Positions 39,601 to 43,974 of a stretch of 64,000 nucleotides of DNA are shown in pieces. The stretch lies in the NCBI GenBank assembly GCA_002471015.1, contig DKPB01000094.1:14939-78938 (forward strand), read 5' to 3'. The position numbers were made by a program, and so were the translations under genes. Source of the stretch: Stenotrophomonas sp. UBA7346. Lineage in GTDB: Bacteria; Pseudomonadota; Gammaproteobacteria; Xanthomonadales; Xanthomonadaceae. Every line of letters starts with the position of its first letter. Positions within the stretch are counted from its first letter, which is position 1. The notes under the pieces were generated by a model. It saw only the letters and a list, made by a program, of their open reading frames with translations. It was not told the origin of the DNA and made no database searches.

Positions 39601-40697
39601 CAAAGGTTGCGGGGATCTATGCAAGTGAGTTGTCCGTACCTACGTTAGGTGCAACGCGTGCGGAGATCGCAGAGTGGCGGAGCCTATATGAACAGGTAGA
39701 TGCTGCTGTGCAGGGAGTTGCTCCTCATCCGCATCAGATCCAGGAGTCTGGGAGCGTGTTGGAAATTACGCGCGTTCTTTCTGCAGACGAGGCGGATCGT
39801 GCTATTGCAGCGGCAGTGGATGCGGGCATTGCTAGAGATGGAAGAGCAATCGTCAACACATTTCTGGTTGCGCCAGCGCTAGGAGCTCTGGGGGCCGCCG
39901 TCAGCCCGTTGGGCATGTCAGCCTACGGGGCCTATGAGGCGAAAGTGAGCTGGGATGCGGGCAATAAGAAGACGGCTTTGGCACTAGGGGCGTTGTCTGC
40001 ATTGGGACTAAGAGCATCTTGGGGTATGCCCGGGCGCGGAGTTCTTTCGCGGGAAGCCGCCGACCTTGGTGCTGAGTATGCCCCTGTACTGAGAGGCTTC
40101 GGAACTCCTGGTCCATCAGCGCCGTTGATGGGCTCGCCTCGGTCCCAATTGGGGGCCGTAGGTGACTTGGAGCGGTTGAAGCCTCTTGGCAGCTCAGGAG
40201 CTGACCGGATCCCGCAAAAGGTAGCTGTTGCAGATGATGCGATTCCATACAGTGCAAGATCGTTTGGTGAAGTACTTGAAGCTAAATATCCTGGGAGAGT
40301 TGGATCTAGAACACTCCCGGGGGCGTACCAAAAGAATGTTGGGCTTGCAGGAACTCGCCATCAAACGTCTAGAATTGTCTTTGATTCACGCGGGTTCCCA
40401 ATCTTTGATGACGTCGCGGTATTCGACACGCGGATTGCTGCTAGGTACTCTTCTGTTGAAAACAGTGGCGCCCATATGCGTGCAGCCACACGTGACTTGC
40501 GCGAGGCGATCGCTCGTGGTGAAGTGAAGACGTCGCAATTCACGGCAGATCAGCTGCGTGCAATTCAGGGAGGGAAAGCATATATCCCCGATCTAACTTG
40601 GCACCATCATCAAGACATCGGACGGATGCAATTGATTCCGTTTAAAGTTCATCAACAAACTGGCCATATCGGTGGCTATGAAATGTGGTTTAGATAG
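21693..40697 (+). CDS. Giant YD-repeat/Ig-like/LysM polymorphic toxin with C-terminal WHH nuclease
   Basis: 6,334 residues; ATG with AGGGG 6 nt upstream. Layout: N-terminal DUF6531-like start (VATGNLVW, LARTYNSLG); YD repeats (many YDAAGRL-type units) to about residue 3060; roughly 20 cadherin/Ig-like He_PIG-type repeats to about 5120 (APTAPAIANQT, LTYTVSGLPSWMSFN and similar); a second YD block to about 5530; LysM at about 5534-5584 (VQAGDTLRSVAQRIYG); a hydrophobic Gly/Ala-rich pretoxin segment (5620-5780); a linker; and a toxin domain from about 6190 ending in LTWHHHQDIGRMQLIPFKVH (Trp6303), the WHH class of HNH/Endo VII nucleases. No signal peptide and no canonical RYYDPxxGRF/DPxGL core site was seen. 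A SUKH immunity gene follows. Predicted role: contact-dependent DNase toxin; delivery route unknown. Confidence 0.9.
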   Translation: MSAVFTGNGLGLFNTSLDQLGYGLGQGAGVGQGRDNRYVNVATGNLVWQSADEHLVFRGLTIGLARTYNSLGQISDVGADGWITGFERRIALQSGGFNASGSVMRRYTGDGAYQDFVYQSANVYRSTGGDGAHDTLTWTGDSWVYAEGSSRREERYASQADPIAQGRLTHMRDLRSDGTTPASWVVIYDANQRISEIRAEDGTSTGEAMLFGYDAAGRLSSISTREAGVVRHQVAYEYDAQGRLAAVVSDLTVGNTGDNTWSSTAAQNDGRLFRTQYSYEGASLRLAGVTQSDGTKAVFTYYADGRLKSASQGDSGQAITYAYAAGSTTVTDSLGRSWSYGYDQAGRLTSVTAPAIAGQSDVTAYQYDAAGNLTQVKTTGGAGILSQVDYLHDAAGNVTWEWDALGNAVSRSWNSANQLVSVTRYTGIDPDGTGATLPTGGATTRYVYEAQNRLRFAIDALGQVTELTYATAGNGIGQQSSQRIYLGASYGGSYDLAGLEAWATAAQKADSQLSELIYDAWGRLSQRNDYATVDTSGKGVLDARANVERYTYDAQGLLRQQTVLRGASRTADGAAPSGSQQIVYAYDGMGRLLSTTQRQVSSADTDITTLLTTYAYLDSGHQVLVTDDAGQVVVQTRDSAGRLISVSSRGAVAGVVQVRTTTNFYDAAGQLRATEDAAGGRSYLFYDAKGRLEATVDATGAVSRSYYDAAGRVVGTRGYANRVTTTSWLNAGQVVPTQVDALGLTNNALDHVASRTYDIAGRLLTETDGPESSATRVVTTYTYDGKGQLLQTRSTDAAGTAGTARLHRYFYDPAGRQVGSLDAAGYLTELQYDRAGRVVSQTRYATVSPSAHWAAGTLVQLRPASNLAQDQTTRFFHDGRGQVVGQLDAEGYLTEWVLDEAGNSRAERRYATALVWGAADTLTTLRSRAGSFREQRMSYNALGQLATQVNAEGTVTRYSYDDAGRLLKTEVAQGTSEVREGHQRYNVFGELIGELSGEAALQVLTGMTEAQLDAVYAQYGVRHGYDVLGRRIETIDVAGNRSWYFYNAAGQQTFAVRGVADENSLANALGEVTEQRYNAFGQATDAVSYTGRIRLSVAGSRSSVEAALSTLSYVAATDSRRQYTYTNRGQLASSIDAEGGIRQYSYDAFGDLRVEQSWVGTSSATTTQYRYDLRGLQTRVIEAVGSALEREQSVTLDAFGRITTSTDARGSLRTQTYDRLGRQLTSQQVVGSRPESTSISYDAYGRVLSSTDAMGRVTQQVHDDAARSVTITSPEGVVVTTLHNRHGQSIRITDALGYSEYVYNRDGQLTAEQRKTASGAVVTSQSNQYDAARGLLLATVDGSGRRVEFRYDAAGRVLQRIEDPAGMALLTQYAYDGQGRQLSVTDASGRLTEYSYDREGRLVQVARDPAGLKMLTRYAYDVAGRAITLVEGSGSLARTTQYQYDLLGRRIAEVVDPGTGRLNLTTSYAYDAADNLIRRTDANGQVTRFYYDAANRLVYTVNPLGALTKNWYDAAGRVVATRAFLQATDASTLEDASTIAQIDLRLAWNPADKLTYFVFDGDGRVRWTLRANGEVEESSFDAAGRLIANRNYATKFTISTALANKLLAGTVVPGEITATRNDALDQRTYRVLDAAGQPRLLVDGQGNVKQLQYDLAGRLVGTLAYSRPAVLTAELRAQLEAGSATIAGILAVVTADAAKDMVEYRVHDAAGRLRYSIDAIGAVHETLLDGSGKVYGERGYAVPLIVTTALRGKLQAGTATAAEIAALLAPNINDARNTESYSILDAAGQARYTVKIVADIAGARSAYISELRYDTLGRVYESIEREARVGESALTPVIAALRDGSAQISSVSGWIGTTLRRIAWVRDAAGRVRYTATLGANSLWYVSEQRLDAAGQVVADIKYAGPVALGNTRTEATMQAAVTTAGGDAAAQQRITRYVRDAAGQLRYQIDDAGAVVEYRYDGAGRVVETRQYAVLISTNTAATEAAVATAVAAQTGSNVRVSKTAYDAGSQVAKTTDAAGNVEEFAYDGIGRRISYKNKLGNQWTYAYDAAGRLTQEVSPKVVVASAGLDGAVATVSRSITTAIAYDALGNVISRTEDAAGTVSRTTQYQYDNRGNQVRIVFPDAWRINAAGQFEASGQAPSIDVVYDALGRAVVQKDVNGSYSYKVYDSLDRVAFEVDSDGYVTGYTYNAFGEVTQLRRYTKAISTADIAGFVPGKPLLLSDMTATVIVTNTNDRILTTTYDTRGLKATVKQQTITYTQLSGATATASPTTQFTYNGFGELVRTSVLLDEAANLWADSWQYYDDLGRTVLTVDAEGYVTGTRYNAMGEAVEVREYARALSPTAQAALTTETPPANPAAGEAGIGYDRVVAYTYDVMGRKQSETVLRRFDRADGSQGARNVVTQWNYDAAGQMVMVDLDGQQSRTSYDAMGRVSALQEAAQLRLVSNAESQLLGTTAVDLGAQGLYVLSSAYTAMAYDAFGNAVRVIRYANGLQQGQSSPVGDSVNDQVSVTAYDRQGRAVMNRDALGQQVFLQYDASDHVVHSWYTLTGNDGRTTAVHSYYSYDGAGRQLSSRTQRDGAATPDQLEVVRYNAFGEIVAKGNDDAAGATLPATYQYDRAGNLISTNAEGGSVRQYGYNLAGYQVREQHAVYNGTGTTTAATRYITDRLGRTTGMVLPSNTADANQVNYLSQVVDRWGNVLQLVDPRGYQTTNQYNDRNQLVKQVLPLVKVVTNTAAGTWARPELSWSYDELGRLVASRDGNGNITRYEYDGAGKKTKVIDANGNITQTAYDVLGRERFVQNALGYVTFKQYDRLDRVTAHGDYLPNSAGSARTKKVLESYVLNQNGQRLQSTNAANNTYKYDYDSQGQLIRSQTPMGVVMEYAYDLGGRRSLERYALSHANVVDRDGETVRTNEQTWDYDYFGRLIDHNDLSGRDYNYIYDAASGQLIKETNSSGLDRSTTYFANGQVQSVQEVGGGSYNYAYDQAGNRILEQIQVTDSRGKVFNLKTQIVYDSHNRLQRVVQDDVSNNQRVFELSYDYDAAGNRTHVVARSGYGENSLPITVTNAAPEVIGLPPNRTVRTGVESQFRVRLSDLFRDPEGKALSVTAGQVSAGALTALPAWLTYSVDVNSGEAVFQAAAGSSAANNQTFRLRLTANDGSATALVEFNLNVRANTAPELKPGATTTVAIKTGRPWAMEMPVDSYFLDQDVGDSLKLTGSISPAGSGLILDASNPSVLRLSGTAPVTGTYTLTLVATDQLGATRSRTVSLNVAPNAAPTVVAAIPAQETTRGHSFILEKNVAQVFVDSQGDAFSVTASLDNGLPLPPWLNFSFKNDQAVPQLLFNGEVPASIADGTVYTIRLTATDVEGAVSTTTFTLKVFANRAPTVKTTLPSQSLRVYDTVSLKFDIASIFADADGDAMVFDLVHPNGSDKTGWLKLTVDHSTGKFSLTGTATTSGSYSVQIRARDTEGATSVVSMALEIRPETGPVRNPAVPVYDQLVKIGRGFSFVLPSNMFTDAENDPISLSLSVVIPNEYMLDTVPPTPMYEIYYEPLPSWMSFNPTTRVVSGTVPPGTSVHSFMLRVSASSGRLSVSGGDRVGAANNALDSDIKIDVVPFINAAPTYSSGSLPNRAIVHGGAVDLALPANAFIEPDGDALTYTAEVLVGSAWVSLSTLGLAINSSTGRITGTASNLLQTSYSVRIVARDPQGLSATGTFAFTVTNTAPVAATIPAQTFGRNVSSTFSLASYFSDVNGDALTFTAAGLPTGLSISSGGLISGSATAALGAYTVTVTAADGRGGTVSKAFTLIVANSAPTAPAIANQTATAGAAWSFTVPAFTDPNGDALTYTVSGLPSWMSFNATTRVLSGTSTAVGSWTVTVTATDPAGASVSKAFTVTTPNTAPVAGTIPAQSMARNVASSLSVAGYFTDANGDALTFTATGLPAGLAISTAGVISGTPTAALGNVTVTVTAADGRGGTVSKAFTLTIANTAPTAPAIANQTAAVGAAWSFTAPAFSDANGDALTYTISGMPSWMSFNASTRVLSGTPKPVGTWTITLTATDPSGAAVSKAFTVTTPNVAPTAGTVPNQSLARNIAGSISVAAHFADANGDALTFTASGLPTGLSISTAGVISGTPTAALGAYTVTVTAADGRGGTVSKAFTLTVANSAPTAPAIANQTATAGAAWSFTVPAFSDLNGDALTYTVTGLPSWMSFNATTRVLSGTSTAVGSWTVTVTATDPAGASVSKAFTVTTPNVAPVVGTIPAQSMARNVASSLSVAGYFTDANSDALTFTATGLPAGLAISTAGVISGTPTAALGNVTVTVTAADGRGGTVSKAFTLTIANTAPTAPAIANQAAAVGAAWSFTAPAFSDANGDALTYTISGMPSWMSFNASTRVLSGTPKPVGTWTITLTATDPSGAAVSKAFKVTTPNVAPTAGTVPNQSLARNIAGSISVAAHFADANGDALTFTASGLPTGLSISTAGVISGTPTAALGAYTVTVTAADGRGGTVSKAFTLTVANSAPTAPTIANQTATAGAAWSFTVPAFTDPNGDALTYTVTGLPSWMSFNATTRVLSGAAKPAGSWTITVTATDPSNAAISKSFTVTTPNVAPVVAAAIPAQTASRNITWSYQIPAGTFSDINGDTLTYSVTGLPAGITFTPATRTLSGKATVAPGAYTLVVTAADGNGGTRATNLVLNVTNSVPKYAGTLVARTAQNGESVNWVLPAGAFTDPNGDALTYSLMVQRPGYQETYWEPKEAAWMVRWIEPEWITVSSPVINASTGAITGVLPLFYAPVSPVNGTGGGPQPWMAIRITATDSYGASVSGEFSADINVAPKGSSPGNKTIKSNVAWSLTVPAFTDDNNDALTYSISGLPAGLSFNATTRVISGAVATAGAYTITITANDGKGGVGSTSFVLTVQANTAPTAPTIPNQTGTVGTAYSYQIPAFSDADNDVLTYSASGLPAGMSFNASTRTLSGTPTTAATSSIVITATDGRGGSVSKTFSMTVSTAVVPNRAPVVNKQAASPSYHFYSTNRWVVYPEGFTLPADSFKDPDNNPLTYTVIQKPAWLSYSYSASSGHGFSGVYNGSSSYSIHNITIRATDPSGAYVDMTFTVSAEYDYNDPTNPTDPRRVVLSEPQEFVASDELLMVEDLEQPQAGTMAALAAPAANIQESWYSYSKLNQMVVSGGVLENGLVVAKKDYSSYANVYDAAGNAIAQTQWRSNGAGGWRTTITHHSFSLRGELLLTFNEVDLGGTVSPGVIERRTYDDAGRTTQVLRYYTPGQLIHWVDWERTPMRTNVGGMLYSAEQTSYDDDGRVLRKVMRERPSETMSRAPIGSNAEWTFPEWIYLLGLETPASQYSDVSVLTETTMVTYTDGNNGYDEAGRVKTYSYHGKGYIHTYNYAYTGWDSYREQSVTGTSTSNSYKTTTTISTYDNGGRQTELREKTVGVTMDDRVRSFALDGNGQIISRRDGTVTSGNVFQQKNAQGQAATGNVLGYMNQRNVYANGQQVAGLNEGGKIDVLSRLTAFSNSDAGKTQVVVQAGDTLRSVAQRIYGNENLWYIIAEANALSSDGDLVAGASLTVPEVKTSSNDANTFKPYNPGEITGPTTPSLPYIPPPSGGGCGTLGMVIMIVVIIAVTIWTAGTASAAAGSAMTGAAQAGGATAFASTATVTTAAGATTTATLTTAGAVTAGAVGGAVGAAAGMAVGTALGSMMGVASFSWRGVASAAVTGAITGGFGTYANAVQIPEAARAISGAVAGTGGVYTGQKVAGLDASFSWRSVAISAVANGLAGRVAPNVAKGLDVRSKFGLDLTYGLVGGGISSGLRAMDGDTLHKSDYLHVMADAFGNALGSKLHRDSQGLPVAAQNSRSINAELQSQSEAELIDKIDTRLAADVGLMAVSGRTGNDYKQDQAELRDLLATVAADPEGMTPGLERRFRELSGIAAYEARNIELTDAQVNMNTWMGHIKLLPKVAGIYASELSVPTLGATRAEIAEWRSLYEQVDAAVQGVAPHPHQIQESGSVLEITRVLSADEADRAIAAAVDAGIARDGRAIVNTFLVAPALGALGAAVSPLGMSAYGAYEAKVSWDAGNKKTALALGALSALGLRASWGMPGRGVLSREAADLGAEYAPVLRGFGTPGPSAPLMGSPRSQLGAVGDLERLKPLGSSGADRIPQKVAVADDAIPYSARSFGEVLEAKYPGRVGSRTLPGAYQKNVGLAGTRHQTSRIVFDSRGFPIFDDVAVFDTRIAARYSSVENSGAHMRAATRDLREAIARGEVKTSQFTADQLRAIQGGKAYIPDLTWHHHQDIGRMQLIPFKVHQQTGHIGGYEMWFR
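33061..34122 (+). repeat. Tandem repeat copy 1 (1,062 bp, Ig-like block)
   Basis: First near-identical copy of a 1,062-bp unit inside the giant gene, counted from TGACGGCTGCTGATGGACGC. The unit encodes 354 residues, about four He_PIG-type domains, so duplication keeps frame and fold. Sequence before 33061 back to about 32,900 is in the same register but more diverged. Confidence 0.9.
34123..35184 (+). repeat. Tandem repeat copy 2 (1,062 bp)
   Basis: Second copy; the marker TGACGGCTGCTGATGGACGC recurs exactly 1,062 bp after copy 1. Only scattered single-base differences are visible (for example AATAGTGATG for AATGGTGATG near 34541), so the duplication is recent or kept alike by gene conversion. 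Confidence 0.9.
35185..35412 (+). repeat. Tandem repeat copy 3 (partial, about 228 bp)
   Basis: A third occurrence of the unit start, 1,062 bp after copy 2. Near-identity stops at about 35412, where GAGCGGT is followed by GCAGCAAAGCC instead of ACCTCGACAGC. Confidence 0.8.
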
Positions 40698-40709
40698 AAG
40701 GTGGCGATA

Positions 40710-41168
40710 ATGCGCGAGTTAAATTGGTTTGAGCCGGGTCAAGGTGCTTCCGAGTCCGAGGTGAGTGAGCTTGAGGGTGCCATTGGCCTAAGGCTGCCGA
40801 AAGACTTTACCGAGTTTGTTATCAAGAATGCCGGCGCCAGCAATCCGGATGAAAGTGAGTTTGATATTGCTGATTTAAATGGTAAGATAATTGTTGGAAA
40901 TTTAGGATTTGTTTTGCCTATTTCTAGTGTGGGCGGCGAAAGTGTTGCTGGAGCTTTATCAGATCTCAGCAGCCAGATTCAATCCGGCCTCGTGCCTGTT
41001 ATTGGTACGGGCTCGGGGGATTTTGTATGCCTGGATTTCCGATCTGGATGCGGTGCATCCGTAACATATTTTTTTCATGAAAGATCAGGGGTGGGGGCAC
41101 TCGTTCCACTGTCAAGCACGTTCACTGATTTTCTGAACACACTGAGAGAGCCCGCAGACGATTTTTAG
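40710..41168 (+). CDS. SMI1/KNR4 (SUKH) family immunity protein
   Basis: A 152-residue cytoplasmic protein. The ATG at 40710 has GAAGG 8 nt upstream; the GTG at 40701 is less likely. The N-terminal stretch (ESEVSELEGAIGLRLPKDFTEFV, later GSGDFVCLDFR and a FTDFLNTL end) is the SUKH pattern. Known of the family: SUKH proteins neutralise nuclease toxins encoded directly upstream. It starts 13 nt after the stop of the WHH nuclease toxin, so it is the probable cognate immunity protein. It is AT-richer than the genome average, as usual for such modules. Confidence 0.87.
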   Translation: MRELNWFEPGQGASESEVSELEGAIGLRLPKDFTEFVIKNAGASNPDESEFDIADLNGKIIVGNLGFVLPISSVGGESVAGALSDLSSQIQSGLVPVIGTGSGDFVCLDFRSGCGASVTYFFHERSGVGALVPLSSTFTDFLNTLREPADDF

Positions 41169-41249
41169 CTGCAAACGCTGCGTCTGTCTTGCGTTTCGTA
41201 GGCTCCGCAGCTGCCGCAGTGGAACACGCACGGCGCGGCGCAGGCACTG

Positions 41250-41999
41250 GTGCCGGGTATCACGGGATGGGTGGACACTGGGTTTGCGCTGCCGAAGTCG
41301 CCAGTGGATCTCTGGCTGGGTCAGTGGAAGGGGGCGGGGAACTTCCTCAGTTGGATCACCGAAGGGACGATCAATTCGGGGCCGCTGGGGAGGCTGGCCT
41401 ATCTTGCAACCGGCTATAGCGCGGAACTCCCGGCCTTTGATATCTCTGGGCAGGAGCAGATAGGCGCTGCGGCTTTTGATGCGGGCGCTATCGCATTGAG
41501 TTTGATGGCTCCAAAAGCTAGAATTTCTACATTGAATGGGGTTGGGAGAGTCGCAAACGGCGCAAAAGCGTTGCCAGAGTTTGGATCACTAGCGCCACCA
41601 TCTCGCCTTACTAGGCCAACCTGGCGCCAATCTGAACTTGATTTAGAAGGCTTGTACGGACCTCATGGGTACGATGTGCAAGCCTCGTACTTGAATGGTC
41701 AGCCCGTCCCGCATGGCGCACCGGGAAGCACGCATCCTGATGTCTACTTATCTGGCGAGTCGATCGATATCAAGAACTATAATTTGACATCTTCTGGAAG
41801 GCGAAGTGGCCTTGTCCGCGATGTTGTTGCTCAAGCTCAGACGCGAGCCCGAAATTTGCCTGTCGGTGATGTTCAAAGAATTGTCATTGATGTTCGCGGA
41901 CAGAACGTGAGTACCGCTACGTTAAACGGAGTCACAACTCGGATAGTTGCTCGAAGCAGTGGAGCCATTGCACGGGATAGCATCACTTTTTGGAGGTAA
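41250..41999 (+). CDS. Orphan polymorphic-toxin C-terminal module (PD-(D/E)xK-like nuclease)
   Basis: 249 residues from a GTG without a ribosome site; the frame is open from 41202. The first about 85 residues (ITGWVDTGFALPKSPVDLWL) look like a hydrophobic pretoxin segment of a YD-repeat protein. The rest is a toxin domain: YLNGQPVPHGAPGSTHPDV, ESIDIKNYNL and RIVIDVRGQNVS. HPD followed by IDIK fits a PD-(D/E)xK nuclease core and resembles some CdiA-CT toxins. It lacks the N-terminal carrier, so it is a displaced cassette that could recombine onto the giant gene. Probably silent as it stands. Confidence 0.7.
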   Translation: MPGITGWVDTGFALPKSPVDLWLGQWKGAGNFLSWITEGTINSGPLGRLAYLATGYSAELPAFDISGQEQIGAAAFDAGAIALSLMAPKARISTLNGVGRVANGAKALPEFGSLAPPSRLTRPTWRQSELDLEGLYGPHGYDVQASYLNGQPVPHGAPGSTHPDVYLSGESIDIKNYNLTSSGRRSGLVRDVVAQAQTRARNLPVGDVQRIVIDVRGQNVSTATLNGVTTRIVARSSGAIARDSITFWR

Positions 42000-42004
42000 A
42001 CGCT

Positions 42005-42433
42005 ATGACTATAGCGATCAGGCAAGGAAATGTTTTAACGGTGATCGGCCCTGGAGGGGTGCTGCACTCGCTTTTCTCTACGATTGCAGTGCTGTTGGAA
42101 AATGGTAAATGGGGAAGTCGTTTTCCTTGGATCATGAATGGTCTTTACGGCGGTTCATTAGCTGATGTGGGGGCAAAAGCGGCATACGATGAGATGCTGG
42201 AAATTCGCCGCGAGCTTGCGCAGATTTCACCATCTGAAGTTGTATGGGATATTGAAAACCCGGAGCTAAGTCCTCCGTGGGGGAATAGTTTTGGGTCTCA
42301 TGTCAGTCACATGGCCGACTATTATGTGACTGACACGGGGCGGAACTTAGTGGACGAAATTATTGACAACCTTGAGTCCCAAATCGAATTTGGTGGTCCA
42401 CTTCAGATTGTCCCATTCGATGGTAAGCATTGA
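42005..42433 (+). CDS. Imm70-like immunity protein
   Basis: A 142-residue cytoplasmic protein. The ATG at 42005 has GGAGG (41992-41996) 8 nt upstream, inside the 3' end of the orphan toxin (5-nt gap after its stop). The segments LHSLFSTIAVLLENGKWGSRFP, VVWDIENPELSPPWGN and VTDTGRNL match my memory of the Imm70 family. Placement right after a nuclease-like toxin module supports immunity. The good ribosome site suggests it is expressed even though the toxin part is orphaned. Confidence 0.75.
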   Translation: MTIAIRQGNVLTVIGPGGVLHSLFSTIAVLLENGKWGSRFPWIMNGLYGGSLADVGAKAAYDEMLEIRRELAQISPSEVVWDIENPELSPPWGNSFGSHVSHMADYYVTDTGRNLVDEIIDNLESQIEFGGPLQIVPFDGKH

Positions 42434-42829
42434 ATGATAATTTAAGCTGGTAAAGCCCTGCTAGCCACCTGGGCATGCAGAGCGTTTTTTGCTTGTCAAT
42501 TGACCGCCCCTCAGATTCTTAAGAGATCAGAAAGTAAAAAATCAGACTATCGACTTTCGGTAATTAAATGCCAATCTAAATTAGAGGTTTCCGGTTGGTT
42601 TGACGTCCTCCAAAATCTCGGGGGGCGTACTGCATAGGATGGTTGAATAGCGAGAGTGATTGCCGTTGACAAAGAAGATGCTGTTTTTGCAGTGAAGGCA
42701 ACGATCACAATCATGTTATTGTCTGTCCGTCGCGCTCAAGTGCTGATTGGCTTTGCTGCTGTGCAGCGAGAAAAAATTCCGGGCAGAAAGGAAGCTGAGC
42801 TTCGCCGTTGATAGATCGGGGACACCTAA
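42434..42829. other. AT-rich intergenic region ending the toxin locus
   Basis: About 400 bp with visibly lower GC than both flanks. It contains a probable terminator at 42458-42490 and presumably the promoter of the TPR/flagellar-type operon near its end. No gene recognised. No clear sigma-54 or sigma-28 consensus was found (GCCGTTGA at 42804-42811 is a weak sigma-28-like -10). Confidence 0.5.
42458..42490 (+). terminator. Probable rho-independent terminator after immunity gene
   Basis: CTGC/GCAG outer stem and GCC/GGC inner stem separated by mismatches (42458-42480), followed by AGCG and T6 (42485-42490). The imperfect stem lowers confidence; position just after the toxin-immunity module is right. 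Confidence 0.45.
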
Positions 42830-43387
42830 ATGGACTACCAACTGCTTGACGATGAACAACTCCTCAGCCTTTCGCTCGACGCCATCAACAGCGCTCGTGA
42901 TGAAGACGCTGTTGTATTACTGAAGGTGCTGGTCAATCGCACTCCAGCGCATGCCATGGGGCATTACCTGCTGGCAGCCCAGCACGCCCAACTGGGGTTG
43001 TTTGAACGCGCCGAGAGCGAATTTCGGCGCACAGCGGAACTGGCGCCGGACTTTGCCATGGTCCGGTTCCAGCTCGGGCAGTTGCTGCTGGTGAAAGGCG
43101 ATGCCGAGGGGGCGGTCAGTCAGTTCAGTGCCGTCGGCGACGACGATCCGGCCCTTCGTGCCTACGCTGAAGGGTTGGCAGCTCTGACGACGCAACAGAC
43201 AGACACTGCACTTTCGGCACTGCGGCGGGGTTTGGCGCTACCTCAGGCGGTGGCTGCGCTGACCGGCGACATGCAGCGCCTTGCCGATCAACTGCAAGCC
43301 GAGGGTGCTGCCGTAGCTGCCGAAACGGAATTGACGGGACCGGTTGGTGCGACGATGCTGCTGTCCAACTACAACCGCTACAACTGA
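42830..43387 (+). CDS. Tetratricopeptide-repeat protein
   Basis: A 185-residue soluble protein, helical throughout, with TPR-like units at about residues 25-125 (AHAMGHYLLAAQHAQLGLFE, then RVAELAPDF-type RRTAELAPDFAMVRFQLGQL and LLVKGDAEGAVSQFS). A GGGGA sequence precedes the ATG. It is the first gene of the run leading into the flagellar-type genes. Known: TPR proteins serve as chaperones or scaffolds in type III export systems; that role is inferred from position. Confidence 0.75.
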   Translation: MDYQLLDDEQLLSLSLDAINSARDEDAVVLLKVLVNRTPAHAMGHYLLAAQHAQLGLFERAESEFRRTAELAPDFAMVRFQLGQLLLVKGDAEGAVSQFSAVGDDDPALRAYAEGLAALTTQQTDTALSALRRGLALPQAVAALTGDMQRLADQLQAEGAAVAAETELTGPVGATMLLSNYNRYN

Positions 43388-43396
43388 CCATAGCCC

Positions 43397-43780
43397 GTGG
43401 AAATCAACCGCCAGGCTTCAACCGCTGCGCTGATATCCGCGATACGGCGGGACATCACTTCCAGGACAGGTCTGGCACCTGCGGCAGGGGCGCCTGGGCG
43501 GGCTGTTGAGCCTGAAGCCGCAGTACGCCGGGCACCCGCCATGGCTGTATTGCGGCGCCAGTTGGCGGACATTGCCCACGCTACCGACGTGCACGATCCG
43601 CTGGCGGTACGGCAGGCGCGCACCCGTTTCATTCGCACCGTTTTGGTATGGGAGTTTGGACCAGCGCTGCGCGAACACCCGGAGTGGCGCCCGCTGATGG
43701 AGTCCATTGAGGCATCCTTGGACGCACAAGGCGCGGCGGCTGAGATGGGATTTGTCTCGCTTTTGAGGCAGCTGAAGTGA
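43397..43780 (+). CDS. Hypothetical protein (127 aa) in flagellar-type operon
   Basis: A 127-residue cytoplasmic protein from GTG, 9 nt after the TPR gene. The N-terminus is Ala/Arg-rich and probably disordered. The C-terminal two-thirds is helical (VLRRQLADIAHATDVHDPLA, TRFIRTVLVWEFGPAL). No family recognised. The position suggests an export chaperone or regulator of the downstream system, but this is only context. Confidence 0.6.
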   Translation: MEINRQASTAALISAIRRDITSRTGLAPAAGAPGRAVEPEAAVRRAPAMAVLRRQLADIAHATDVHDPLAVRQARTRFIRTVLVWEFGPALREHPEWRPLMESIEASLDAQGAAAEMGFVSLLRQLK

Positions 43781-43974
43781 AACGGGTGTTTCAGCCTCTT
43801 GACAGCCATGGTGGCCATTGGTTTAAAGTTTGTTAAGGGGATACACAGCGAAGTACGCAATGGAATGCAGTCGCACACGGGCAAGTGTGTAGAGCGCCAC
43901 TGACAACGTAGTTCGATGCGCATCTATGGATAGTGCATTGTCGCCACCCGCACAGGGTGGTTCATGGAAGTGCC

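Noticed and set aside
41189..41419. 76-aa frame overlapping the start of the orphan toxin
   Set aside because: Out of frame with the recognisable toxin sequence and Ala/Gly/Arg-rich, typical of a shadow.
42741..42765. Possible sigma-54 promoter (TTGG...GTGC) before the first TPR gene
   Set aside because: Spacing and the invariant GC of the -12 element are wrong.
43824..43831. TAAAGTTT, a perfect sigma-28 -35 box upstream of the second TPR gene
   Set aside because: The expected -10 position (43843-43850, ACACAGCG) does not resemble GCCGATAA, so a promoter is not supported.
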